A stretch of 64,000 bases of DNA from Hyphomicrobiales bacterium. GTDB taxonomy: Bacteria; Pseudomonadota; Alphaproteobacteria; Rhizobiales; Rhizobiaceae. Of this stretch, positions 54,363-63,800 are shown in pieces (within the stretch, counting starts at the first letter, position 1; the number at the start of each line of letters is the position of its first letter). Where the stretch lies: NCBI GenBank assembly GCA_900469955.1, contig UBYX01000017.1, positions 1-64,000 of the forward strand. Reading direction: 5' to 3'. The notes beneath the pieces were generated by a model that saw only the letters and a program-made list of their open reading frames with translations, did not search any database and was not told the origin of the DNA. The position numbers were made by a program, and so were the translations under genes.

Positions 54363-55160
54363 TCAGCCGGCTGCCGCGACGGCCCGCTTTGCCATGACTT
54401 TCACGAGGTTTGCCCGGTATTCCGCGTTCGCATGCAGATCAGAGAGGAGACTGGACGGATCGACGGAAACGTTCGCCAAAGCGTCGGCCGACCAGCTGGA
54501 CGTCAGCGCCTGTTCCAAACCCGGATGACGAAATACCCCATCCGAACCTGCGCCGGTGACCGCCACGCGCACACCTGATGCCGTCTTCGCAACGAACACG
54601 CCGGTCATCGCAAACCGCGAGGCCGGATTGTTGAACTTGGCATAACCAGCCTTTTCCGGAGCGTCGAAAAGAACGGCCGTCACCATCTCTCCTTCCTCCA
54701 ACGCGGTCTCGAAGAGGCCGACAAAGAAGTCGTCGGCGGAAATCGAGCGGCGGTCGGTAACGATGGTGGCGCCGAGCCCCAGGAGACCGGCCGGATAGTC
54801 GGCAGCCGGATCGTTGTTGGCAATCGAGCCGCCGATCGTCCCCATCTGGCGGACATGCGGATCGCCGATATGGCTGGCGAGATCGCAAATCGCAGGGCAT
54901 AGCGCCCGAAGTTCCTGTGAAGCGGCGACATCCGCGTGCGGCGTCGCGGCCCCGATCTTCACCCGGCGGCCTTCGATCGAAATTCCGCGGAGCGCCGGTA
55001 TGTGCCGGAGGTCAACCAGATCGCTCGGCGCGGCAAGCCGCTGCTTCATGGTCGAGATCAGCGTCATGCCGCCCGAAAGGTATTTGCCTTCCTCATGGGC
55101 CGATCGGAGCTGGACAGCTTCTTCCACGGAAGAGGCGCGATGATAGCTGGTTGCATACAT
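54363..55160 (-). CDS. FAD-binding medium subunit, CO-dehydrogenase/xanthine-dehydrogenase-like
   Basis: The FAD subunit (265 residues) of a three-subunit molybdenum hydroxylase. It has the FAD motifs YLSGGMTLISTMKQR (about 28-42) and MGTIGGSIANNDPAADYPAG (about 106-125), and a C-terminal CODH_FAD_C-like domain. FAD relays electrons from the small Fe-S subunit to the final acceptor. The ATG at 55158-55160 follows GAGGAGG. It is the last of three genes in the order small, large, medium, 14 bases after the large-subunit stop. Confidence 0.9.
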   Translation of the reverse strand: MYATSYHRASSVEEAVQLRSAHEEGKYLSGGMTLISTMKQRLAAPSDLVDLRHIPALRGISIEGRRVKIGAATPHADVAASQELRALCPAICDLASHIGDPHVRQMGTIGGSIANNDPAADYPAGLLGLGATIVTDRRSISADDFFVGLFETALEEGEMVTAVLFDAPEKAGYAKFNNPASRFAMTGVFVAKTASGVRVAVTGAGSDGVFRHPGLEQALTSSWSADALANVSVDPSSLLSDLHANAEYRANLVKVMAKRAVAAAG

Positions 55161-55174
55161 ATCTCTCTTCCTCC

Positions 55175-57526
55175 TCAATGAGCCGCGTGGATCGCCTGCC
55201 AGACCTTCATCGAGGTGGCGGGCATCGTAAGCCTGTTGTTTCCGATCGCGTCCGTGATCGCATTGATCAGGGCTGGTGGGGAGCCGATCGCACCGGCCTC
55301 GCCGCAGCCCTTGATGCCGAGCGGATTGCTGGGGCATGGCGTGTTCTGGTGCGACAGTTTGAACGACGGCAGGTCGTCGGCCCGCGGCATAGCGTAGTCC
55401 ATGAAACTCGCCGTCAGGAGCTGACCGTTCTCGTCGTAATGAACGGCCTCGAGCAGCGCCTGGCCGATGCCCTGCGCCAGGCCGCCATGCACCTGTCCCT
55501 CGACGATCAGCGGATTGATGATGTTGCCGAAGTCGTCGGCCGCTACGAACTGGATGATGTCCGTTTCGCCGGTTTCCGGATCCACTTCAACCTCCGCAAT
55601 GTAGCAGCCGGCCGGGAAGGTGAAGTTGGAGGGATCGTAGAAAGCCGTCTCCTTCAATCCCGGCTCCATGCCGGATGGCAGATTGTGTGCGGTATAGGAG
55701 GCGAGCGCCACCTGGAACCACGGCACCGCCTTGTCGGTGCCTGCGACCTTCAGTTCGCCGTTCTCGATGACGATATCCTCCTCGGACGCCTCCATCAGAT
55801 GCGCGGCGATCTTCTTCGCCTTCGCCTCGACCTTGTCGAGCGCCTTGACGATCGCCGACATGCCGACCGCGCCGGAGCGCGAGCCATAGGTGCCCATGCC
55901 CATCTGCACCTTGTCCGTGTCTCCATGGACAATGTTGATGCTTTCGATCGGCACGCCGAGGCGACCGGCCACAAGCTGCGCGAAGGTCGTCTCATGGCCC
56001 TGGCCGTGGCTGTGCGACCCTGTCAGCACCTCGATGGTGCCGACGGCGTTAACCCGCACTTCCGCCGATTCCCAGAGACCCACGCCGGCCCCGAGCGAAC
56101 CGACCGCAGCCGACGGGGCGATGCCGCAAGCCTCGATATAGCAGCTCATGCCGATGCCGCGTTTCTTGCCGCGCGCTTCGGAGTTCGCCCGCCGGGCAGA
56201 GAACCCGTTCCAGTCGGCCGCCTGCATGGCCGCATCGAGCGAGGCTTCATAGTTGCCCGCGTCGTAGTTCATGATGACGGGCGTCTGGTAGGGGAAGGAG
56301 CGGATGAAGTTCTTCCGCCGGAGTTCGGCCGGAGACAGACCGAGTTCCCGCGCCGCCGTTTCGATGGTGCGCTCGAGCAGATACGTGGCTTCCGGACGGC
56401 CAGCACCCCGATAGGCGTCCACCGGCACGGTATTGGTATAGACGGTGCGCACATTGGCGTGGATCGTCGGGATCGCGTACTGCCCCGACAGCAGCGTCGC
56501 ATAGAGATAGGTCGGGACGGCCGACGAGAAGAGCGACATATACGCGCCCAGATTGGCGATCGTATCGACCTTCAGCGCGGTGATCCGGTGATCGGCATCG
56601 AAAGCCATCCTGACCTTGGAGATATGGTCACGGCCATGGGCATCGGTCAGGAAGGCCTCGGTGCGGTCGGAGGTCCATTTTACCGGCACATTTGTCTTCT
56701 TCGATGCCCAGAGACAGACGATCTCTTCCGGATAGATGTAGATCTTGGAACCGAAGCCGCCGCCGACATCCGGTGCGATGACGCGCAGCTTGTTTTCCGG
56801 AGCGACATTGTAAAAGGCGCTCATCACCAGGCGGGCCACATGCGGGTTCTGGCTGGTGGTGTAGCAGGTATAGTGGTCCTCGGCCGAATCGTAGATGCCG
56901 AGCGTTGCGCGGGGCTCCATCGGGTTCGGCGAAAGACGGTTGTTGACGATGTCGATCTCGGTCACATGGGCCGCCGAAGCGATTGCCCGGTCTGCGGCGT
57001 CGGGATCACCGATCTGCCAATCGAAGATCAGATTGCCCGGCGCTTCTGGATGAAGCTGAGGCGCCCCCGCCCGCATGGCGGCGGTAACGTCCGCCACCGC
57101 AGGCAGAACGTCATAGTCGATGACGACGGCCTCGGCCGCATCCCTCGCCTCGCCGGAGGTGTCCGCCACCACGATCGCAACGGCGTCGCCCACATAGCGC
57201 ACCGTATCGATGGCCAGCGGGCGCCACGCGCCCATCTTCATCGGGGACCCGTCCTTCGAATGGATCATCCAGCCGCAGATGAGATTGCCGATGCCGTCGG
57301 CCTGAAGCTCCTTGCCGTCGAGCACATCGATGACCCCGGGCATGGATTTCGCAGCACTCACGTCGATGTTCACGATCTTGGCATGTGCGTGCGGGCTGCG
57401 AATGAAATAGGCATATTTCATTCCCGGAACAGTCATATCGTCCGTATAGCGGCCCTTGCCGGTCAGGAAACGCTTGTCCTCCTTGCGGGTAACACGTGCT
57501 CCGATTCCTTCAACACCCATTTTCAT
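55175..57526 (-). CDS. Molybdopterin-binding large subunit, form II CO-dehydrogenase-like
   Basis: The catalytic subunit (783 residues) of a molybdenum hydroxylase. Its active-site loop reads AYRGAGR at residues 371-377, the form II (BMS) signature; true CO dehydrogenase form I has AYXCSFR. Other features are GGGFGSKIYIYPEE (about 255-268), the GQGHETTFAQLVAG segment and the late GIKGCGEAGAIG with the catalytic Glu. The physiological substrate of form II enzymes is uncertain. GGAGGAG adjoins the first ATG; a second in-frame ATG at 57518-57520 has better spacing. Confidence 0.92.
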   Translation of the reverse strand: MKMGVEGIGARVTRKEDKRFLTGKGRYTDDMTVPGMKYAYFIRSPHAHAKIVNIDVSAAKSMPGVIDVLDGKELQADGIGNLICGWMIHSKDGSPMKMGAWRPLAIDTVRYVGDAVAIVVADTSGEARDAAEAVVIDYDVLPAVADVTAAMRAGAPQLHPEAPGNLIFDWQIGDPDAADRAIASAAHVTEIDIVNNRLSPNPMEPRATLGIYDSAEDHYTCYTTSQNPHVARLVMSAFYNVAPENKLRVIAPDVGGGFGSKIYIYPEEIVCLWASKKTNVPVKWTSDRTEAFLTDAHGRDHISKVRMAFDADHRITALKVDTIANLGAYMSLFSSAVPTYLYATLLSGQYAIPTIHANVRTVYTNTVPVDAYRGAGRPEATYLLERTIETAARELGLSPAELRRKNFIRSFPYQTPVIMNYDAGNYEASLDAAMQAADWNGFSARRANSEARGKKRGIGMSCYIEACGIAPSAAVGSLGAGVGLWESAEVRVNAVGTIEVLTGSHSHGQGHETTFAQLVAGRLGVPIESINIVHGDTDKVQMGMGTYGSRSGAVGMSAIVKALDKVEAKAKKIAAHLMEASEEDIVIENGELKVAGTDKAVPWFQVALASYTAHNLPSGMEPGLKETAFYDPSNFTFPAGCYIAEVEVDPETGETDIIQFVAADDFGNIINPLIVEGQVHGGLAQGIGQALLEAVHYDENGQLLTASFMDYAMPRADDLPSFKLSHQNTPCPSNPLGIKGCGEAGAIGSPPALINAITDAIGNNRLTMPATSMKVWQAIHAAH

Positions 57527-57639
57527 CTCCTCCAGAAATGAATGAATAGCGAATTAGCAACTTGTCGCGTGAAGGAGTGCGAACAGCGCTGCCCCCTGAA
57601 GAAGCAGGAAGCCGCGATCGCTACCCCGATCTGCCGTAA

Positions 57640-58128
57640 TTATTCCGCGGCTTGCCGACCCGATGCCATTTCGGCATCGGCGGCCAGAATGGCCTTGACG
57701 ATGTTGTGGTAGCCGGTGCACCGACAGATATTGCCGTCGAGCTCGGTCCGCACCTTCTCTTCCGTCAGGCTGCCGCCGTGACGATTGATCATGTCGACCG
57801 CGGTCATCACCATCCCGGGCGTGCAAAAACCGCACTGCAGCCCATGATGCTCCTTGAACGCCGCCTGCACCGGGTGCAGTTCGCCCTGGCTGGCGAGACC
57901 TTCGATCGTCGTGATCGTGGAGCCGGAAGCCTGTACGGCCAGGATGGAACAGCTTTTGACTGAGCGGCCATCCATATGGATGACGCAAGCACCGCACTGG
58001 GTCGTGTCGCATCCCACATGCGTTCCGGTCAAACCAAGCTTTTCGCGGATGAAATGCACGAGCAGCGTGCGGTCTTCGCACTCGCCGCTCATCGTGCGGC
58101 CATTCACGGTCAGCGTCACTTTCGTCAT
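57640..58128 (-). CDS. 2Fe-2S small subunit, CO-dehydrogenase-like
   Basis: The 162-residue iron-sulfur subunit of the same enzyme. It carries two [2Fe-2S] clusters: plant-type [15 protein letters not shown] with a further Cys at KSCSILA, and the second cluster [10 protein letters not shown] and [11 protein letters not shown]. It passes electrons from the molybdenum site to FAD. The ATG at 58126-58128 has AGGAGG upstream at ideal spacing, much stronger than the longer in-frame alternatives. It is first in the operon, 113 bases before the large subunit. Confidence 0.94.
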   Translation of the reverse strand: MTKVTLTVNGRTMSGECEDRTLLVHFIREKLGLTGTHVGCDTTQCGACVIHMDGRSVKSCSILAVQASGSTITTIEGLASQGELHPVQAAFKEHHGLQCGFCTPGMVMTAVDMINRHGGSLTEEKVRTELDGNICRCTGYHNIVKAILAADAEMASGRQAAE

Positions 58129-58416
58129 CGATTTCCTCCTCGCATCCCTCCCGGACACGCGCATCATCATTTGCTCTTTTGGCGAGAGGATCAACTGCTA
58201 CTTTCCACGGGATCGGCAATTATTTGATCGCGGATTTCGCAAGACGACACCGGGTAAGCACCAGCGAAGCAAGGAAAAAATAGGGAACCCGAACAAGCGC
58301 CGGTATGGACTCTTGCGCGCCCCGGTTTATGTTCCCACCGACGGCTGCCGGAGATTGATCGGCCCACATCCCGTAAGCCTGCCGACGGCCGGACCATAGG
58401 AAACAAGGAGGAAGTC

Positions 58417-58677
58417 ATGAAAAAGGCCATGGTGCTTTTGATGGTGGGCATCTCGCTCGCAAGCTGCACTGCCACCGAACAAGGAGCCGGCATTGGCGCC
58501 GCGTCCGGGGCGGTAATCGGCGGCCTCGCGACCGGCAACGTACGTGGCGCTGCTGTCGGGGCCGCAATCGGCGGCGTTTCGGGTGCCCTTATCGGCTCGG
58601 TCGCCGAACAGCCGGGTCAGTGCTACTACCGCGACCGGTATGGCCGACGCTATATCGACAGCTGCCCGCGCCGCTAG
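58417..58677 (+). CDS. Glycine-zipper lipoprotein
   Basis: An 86-residue small lipoprotein: signal peptide with lipobox (MKKAMVLLMVGISLASC), then a glycine zipper of GxxxG-like steps (GAGIGAASGAVIGGLATG and GAAVGAAIGGVSGALIGS) and a C-terminal YYRDRYGRRYIDSCPRR. It resembles rhizobial Gly-zipper outer-membrane proteins of unknown role. AAGGAGG is seven bases upstream of the ATG. A strong terminator follows. Confidence 0.85.
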   Translation: MKKAMVLLMVGISLASCTATEQGAGIGAASGAVIGGLATGNVRGAAVGAAIGGVSGALIGSVAEQPGQCYYRDRYGRRYIDSCPRR

Positions 58678-58708
58678 TGAACGAGCGCCCGCAGGAGGCA
58701 AGGCTGTG

Positions 58709-58740
58709 GCCCCGGAGCAATTTCCGGGGCTTATTCTTTC
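58709..58740 (+). terminator. Terminator after glycine-zipper gene
   Basis: GCCCCGGA and TCCGGGGC form an 8-bp stem around GCAATT, followed by TTATTCTTTC. It lies 31 bases after the stop codon. Confidence 0.8.
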
Positions 58741-58859
58741 ATGAAATCATCGCGAAAGGCAGACAAGGGGTACCCCGTCTCCACTTTTGCGGTTAGATAG
58801 GTTTCTTTGTTGGCGGCTATGATGGCCTCCGGCCGGGGAAGCGACAGTTAAATTTGCGT

Positions 58860-60782
58860 ATGCGGAACAACGGCACTGGGCGGATATTAGACCCGAGGGT
58901 GAAAGCAGCAGGCATCGTCGTGCTGGCGGCCGCCCTCCTGTTCTATCCGCCACTTGCCGACAAGGCATACGCATTCAAGATTTTCGGCATAACTCTCTTT
59001 GGCGATAACGAGGATACGGTCGAAGTCATCGATCCCGTGCGCTACGACGCGACGCTGCAGACCGGGGACGCCGACAAGGACCTCAAGGAGCGGCTTGAAA
59101 ATGCTGCTTCACTCGTCACGGATGAAAAACAGCCGGTTTCCGGCGATCTCGGCGTCGTCATCAAGGCGCGCGAGGATCGCAAACGCCTGATTGCCGTGCT
59201 CTTCGAAGAAGCCCGCTACGGCGGGATCGTACAGATTTCCGTCGCAGGCACCGATATCGATCGTTTGCCTGCCAACCCAACTTTTGATCACACCGCACCG
59301 GTTCCCGTCACGGTGAATATCGTTCCCGGCCCCGTATTCAAGCTCGGATCCGTCCGCTTCGAAGGCGATGCAGCGGGCCGCGATCCGGAGCAATACGATC
59401 TTGTACCGGGCGGAGAAGCCGGCTCGCGCCTTGTCCTCAGAGCCGGGGAGCGGCTTCTTGTGGACCTGAAAGACGAAGGGCGTCCGCTCGCCAAACTCAC
59501 CGAGCGCAAGGTAACGGCCGACCACAGAACAAACACGATCGACGTGGTGATGGGCGCCGTCGGCGGACCTGTCGCCCCTTTTGGAGAAGTCGCCGTCAAG
59601 GGATCGAGAACCGTCGACGCCGCCTTCATCAGCCGCTATTCACGGCTCGACAAGGGCGAACGTTACTCGCCAGAACAGTTGAAAAAGGCTTCCGAGCGGC
59701 TGCGCGAGCTCGGCGTCTTTTCGAGCGTGACCATCCGCGAAGCCGACGCGCTGGCGCCGGACGGTTCACTGCCGCTGACCATCGAAATCTCCGAGGGCAA
59801 GCACCGCTATTTTGGCTTCGGCGCCGAATATTCCTCGATCGACGGCGCAGGCCTTGAAGGTTACTGGGGGCATCGCAACCTGTTCGGCGAAGCGGAATCG
59901 CTGCGCATCGAGGGGTCTGTCTCCGGAATCGGCGCAACGACCGACGTCAGCACTTTCAACTATTCGGCCGGCATCATCTTCACCAAACCCGGCGCTTTCG
60001 TGCCGGAAGCCACTTTTGAATCCCGCCTGGAAGCCAAGAGCGAGACGCCCGATGTCTACGAGGCGCAATCTGTCATCTATTCGGCCACCATCGCCTACGA
60101 ACTCAACAAGACGGACAAGCTGACCGGCGGTGGCGAGGTGGCCTGGATCAATACCGACGACGCCTTTGGCAAGAACCAGTATGTCAACCTCAGCGTCCCG
60201 CTCGGCTTTGAACGCGACACTCGCGACAACAAGCTCGATCCGACTGAAGGCTATCACGCCACGCTGGCGGCGAAGCCCAGCTACGAAGTTCTGAACGGAA
60301 CCATCTTCTCCTCCTTCGAAGGCTCTATCTCCGGCTATCTGGGATTCGGAGAAGAGGACGGCATCGTGCTTGCGGGGCGCCTGGCCGCCGGAACGCTTGT
60401 CGGCGGGGATGGTCTTGAAACTATTCCCGCGACACGCAGATTCTTCGCCGGAGGCGGAGGATCGGTGCGCGGCTATGCCTATCGCGAAATCTCGCCCTAT
60501 AACGGGGCCGGCGAAGCCACCGGCGGGCGATCTTATGCACTTGGATCTTTCGAAGTGAGGGTAAAAGTGTCAGAGAAGGTAGGCATCGTACCTTTTATCG
60601 ACGTCGGCACGGTTTCGACCGGAATCGTGCCTGATTTTTCTGATATCCGTGCTGGTGCAGGGATCGGCGTAAGATATGCCACGCCTTTCGGGTCGCTTCG
60701 GCTGGACGTTGCAGTTCCCCTGCAACGATATGACGGCGGCAGCCAATACGGTATCTATGCAGGCATCGGACAGGCATTCTGA
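58860..60782 (+). CDS. tamA: Outer-membrane assembly protein TamA (Omp85 family)
   Basis: A 640-residue Omp85-family protein. The N-terminal signal segment is at about residues 15-39, POTRA domains cover about 60-300 (PVPVTVNIVPGPVFKLG is a typical POTRA strand), and a 16-stranded barrel follows from about residue 305 (GKHRYFGFGAEYSSIDG). It contains the conserved FAGGGGSVRGYAYRE motif (RGY) of the L6 loop and ends in a terminal Phe (GIGQAF). With TamB it forms the TAM complex that inserts outer-membrane proteins or moves phospholipids. The ATG at 58860 is used; TTG at 58854 is in frame. tamB starts 29 bases later. Confidence 0.92.
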   Translation: MRNNGTGRILDPRVKAAGIVVLAAALLFYPPLADKAYAFKIFGITLFGDNEDTVEVIDPVRYDATLQTGDADKDLKERLENAASLVTDEKQPVSGDLGVVIKAREDRKRLIAVLFEEARYGGIVQISVAGTDIDRLPANPTFDHTAPVPVTVNIVPGPVFKLGSVRFEGDAAGRDPEQYDLVPGGEAGSRLVLRAGERLLVDLKDEGRPLAKLTERKVTADHRTNTIDVVMGAVGGPVAPFGEVAVKGSRTVDAAFISRYSRLDKGERYSPEQLKKASERLRELGVFSSVTIREADALAPDGSLPLTIEISEGKHRYFGFGAEYSSIDGAGLEGYWGHRNLFGEAESLRIEGSVSGIGATTDVSTFNYSAGIIFTKPGAFVPEATFESRLEAKSETPDVYEAQSVIYSATIAYELNKTDKLTGGGEVAWINTDDAFGKNQYVNLSVPLGFERDTRDNKLDPTEGYHATLAAKPSYEVLNGTIFSSFEGSISGYLGFGEEDGIVLAGRLAAGTLVGGDGLETIPATRRFFAGGGGSVRGYAYREISPYNGAGEATGGRSYALGSFEVRVKVSEKVGIVPFIDVGTVSTGIVPDFSDIRAGAGIGVRYATPFGSLRLDVAVPLQRYDGGSQYGIYAGIGQAF

Positions 60783-60811
60783 GAGGCTTTTTGAAAGGTG
60801 AAGTTGCGGGC

Positions 60812-63800
60812 ATGACGCTGATGGTTCGCCTGTTGAAATGGATCTTGAAGGCTGCGCTTGGCGCGGTCGCGATCCTGTTCGTCATGGCCTTGGGCGTCGT
60901 TCTGTTTGTTGCGTTGACGCCGATGGGCGGACGCGTGGCGGCCGACCGCATTTCCTCGATCGTCTCCACCCCCGACCGGGAGATCACGTTTTCCCGGCCG
61001 GAGGGTCTGCTGACGGGCAACTTGCGGCTCGATACGATCACGCTCTCGGATGATGCCGGCCCTTATGCTCAGATCGGCGGAATAAACGTCGACTGGTCGC
61101 CGACGGCACTGGTGACCGGCGTTTTCCGCGCCGACCGCGTCTCCGCGGAAACGGTCAATCTGATCAGACCGCCGAGACCGTCGAAGGCGGTGACCCAGCC
61201 GGCCTCCGGTTCATCCCGGTCGCCGTTGCCGGTAGGGGTTCGGGTTGCGCAGATCGATTTGCCCGACATCAATCTCTCGCAAGCGCTTTCGGGCCGGGAT
61301 TTTTCCCTCTCGGTCAAAGGCTCTATCGACGCCACCGGACCGGATATCTCCCTTGATCTGCAGGCGACCCGCAAGGATGAGCCGGATGCCAAGGCCTTCG
61401 CCGATGTGGTCTATGCACCGTCAGAAAACCGCCTGACGCTGAAGGCTTCTGTCACGGAACCGCAGGGCGGTCTGCTCGCCCGTCTCCTGCGCCTTCCCGG
61501 GGCGCCGGCCGTGCAGCTGGCACTGGACGGCGAAGGTCCCCTTTCCGATTGGGCCGGCAAGCTGCAGGGTAGTGTCGCAGGGGCACCGGTGATCGCGGTC
61601 GATGGCAGACACAAGCTGGTTGAAAACGGCCGGCATAGAATGGAGATCACCGGCGGCGGTCAGCTTGCGACCCTTTTGCCTCCTGCATTTCGCCAGTTGT
61701 TCGGCGGGACAACCGACATCAATATCGCCGCCATCTATGCACCATCGGGCCGCGTCGATATCGAGCGGGGCGACCTGACATCCGGAACCGTCAGGATGAC
61801 GGCCAAGGGTGCCTGGGACCCGGCAGGCGACAACAGCCTGACCGCGAGCCTTGTCGGTGTGAACGGTCCTGCTGATTTCGTGTGGCCGATCAACGGCGAA
61901 GAAAGCCGGTTCTCTTTCGAAACCATAAACTTCACGCTGACGGGGGCGGCCTCTTCCGCACGCTTCAATGCGACGGCCGCCTTGAGCGCTGCGGAATTGC
62001 CCCAGGGCCGCTTCGGGCAGATCCGCCTGCAGGCGGAAAGCGAAGATCTCGACCTTGTCGCACGCTCGGGCAGCGTCCGCAGCCGCCTGACGGTTGCGCG
62101 CACGGATTTTACGAGCGACGATCTGGATCGCGTCGTGCGCGGGCCACTGACGCTCGATGCTCCCTTGCGCCTTGCTCCGCCGGCGATCGGTCTTGATGCC
62201 GCGACCTTCGACAGCGCCAACGTCAACGGTACGCTCTCCGGCGCCTACGACACATCGAAGCAGGCCGTGACCGGCAACTTCCGCATTTTCGCCAACCCGG
62301 CGGTCCTGCCGCCGTCTCTGGTGTCCAAGTTCGAAGGAAAGCTGTCGGCCGAAGGTTATGTCAATGTCGTCAGCGGCGGCCGCGTGAGCCTTGAAAACTT
62401 CGTGATGCGATCGAATGCGGTCGAAGCGCATGGCAATATGCTGCTGGAAAACCGGAAGATCTCCGGCCGGCTTGCCGGCCGTGTGCCGGACCTGCGGCGC
62501 TGGCTGCCGGAAGCCGAAGGTGCTGCGGGCTTCGACATTGCCGCAAACGGCCCACTGAGTGCCATGGCCGTGAAGGCCATCGTCAATTCCGCGGAAGCGC
62601 GCCTTGTCGGCCGCAAGCTTCAGGACATGAGTTTTATCTTTGACGGCACCGTCGACCCCAACGCACCGAAGGGCAAGCTGACGGCTACGGGCTCACTCGA
62701 CAGCCAGCCGATCCGGGTGAATGCCGACATCGCTTCGGCTGAGGGACGCACCAGCGCGCGGGCCATCAATGCCGAGGTAGGGCCGAACAAACTCACGGGC
62801 GCCTTGAACTTCTCTCAAGGTTTCCTGCCGGAAGGCCAGCTCACTTTCGATTTCCCGGATGTTGCGCTGCTTGCGGCACTCGCCGCCCAGCAGGCTCAGG
62901 GCGATCTTCGCGGCACAATTCTCTTCAGCAATACGGACAACCGCGCCGGCGCCGTGATCCGGGCATCCGGCAGCGGGCTTCGGCGCGGCTCGCTCCAGAT
63001 TTCCCAGCCGAATATCGATCTGGCCATCCCGGACATCAAGGCAATCGCCGCGGAAGGTACTGTTCGAGCCACCCGCCTTGGCGCCGGTTCAGTCGGCGTG
63101 GACGACATCAATCTCGATGTCCGCCACGGCGACAACAAGACCAGCTTCAATCTCGCCGCCCGATACGACAATGCGCCCCTCAACGCCATCGGAGATGTTC
63201 AAACCGGGAAAGACATCTCAGTCGGCATCGAGAGCTTTACGGCCACGCCGCGCAATATCCCGATCCGGCTCGAACAGCCGACCCGCATCGCAATCGCAAA
63301 TGGAAGTGCAAACCTAGCCGGGCTGACGCTCGCGACCGGCAACGGCAGCGTTACTGTCAATGGCAGTGCCGGTTCTGTGCTGGATCTGACGGCCAACATC
63401 AAGGCTCTGCCCGCAAGCCTGCTGAATACGTTCGTACCGACGATCAATGCAGCGGGAGTGATTTCCGGCACCATCAACGCAACAGGATCCACGTCGGCCC
63501 CGGCCATCCGTTACGATTTGGAATGGAGTGATGCACAGCTTCGCCACACGCGCGACGCTGGCATCAGTCCATTTCACGTGGCAGCCAGTGGAAGCTTCGC
63601 TAACGGGACAGTCACGCTAGACGCTACCCGCCTCACCGGCTCCGGCGGCCTCGATCTCTCCGCCACCGGCCGTGTCCTTCTTCAAAATGGTGTCCCTGCC
63701 CTCGATATAAATGCCCGAGCCAACGCCGTTCCTGCGGAACTCGTCAACGCCTTTGCGCCCAGCCTCGGCGCCCGCGGAACGATTTCCGGCACCGTCACGG

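Noticed and set aside
54917..57541. An 874-codon open frame on the plus strand
   Set aside because: It lies antisense to the well-supported molybdenum large subunit and reads as Arg/His/Asp-rich sequence without domains. It is a shadow of high-GC codon use.
58129..58416. Longest gene-free stretch, 288 bases
   Set aside because: I looked for small ORFs, RNA hairpins and palindromes between the CO-dehydrogenase-like operon and the glycine-zipper gene and saw nothing convincing beyond ordinary divergent promoter space.
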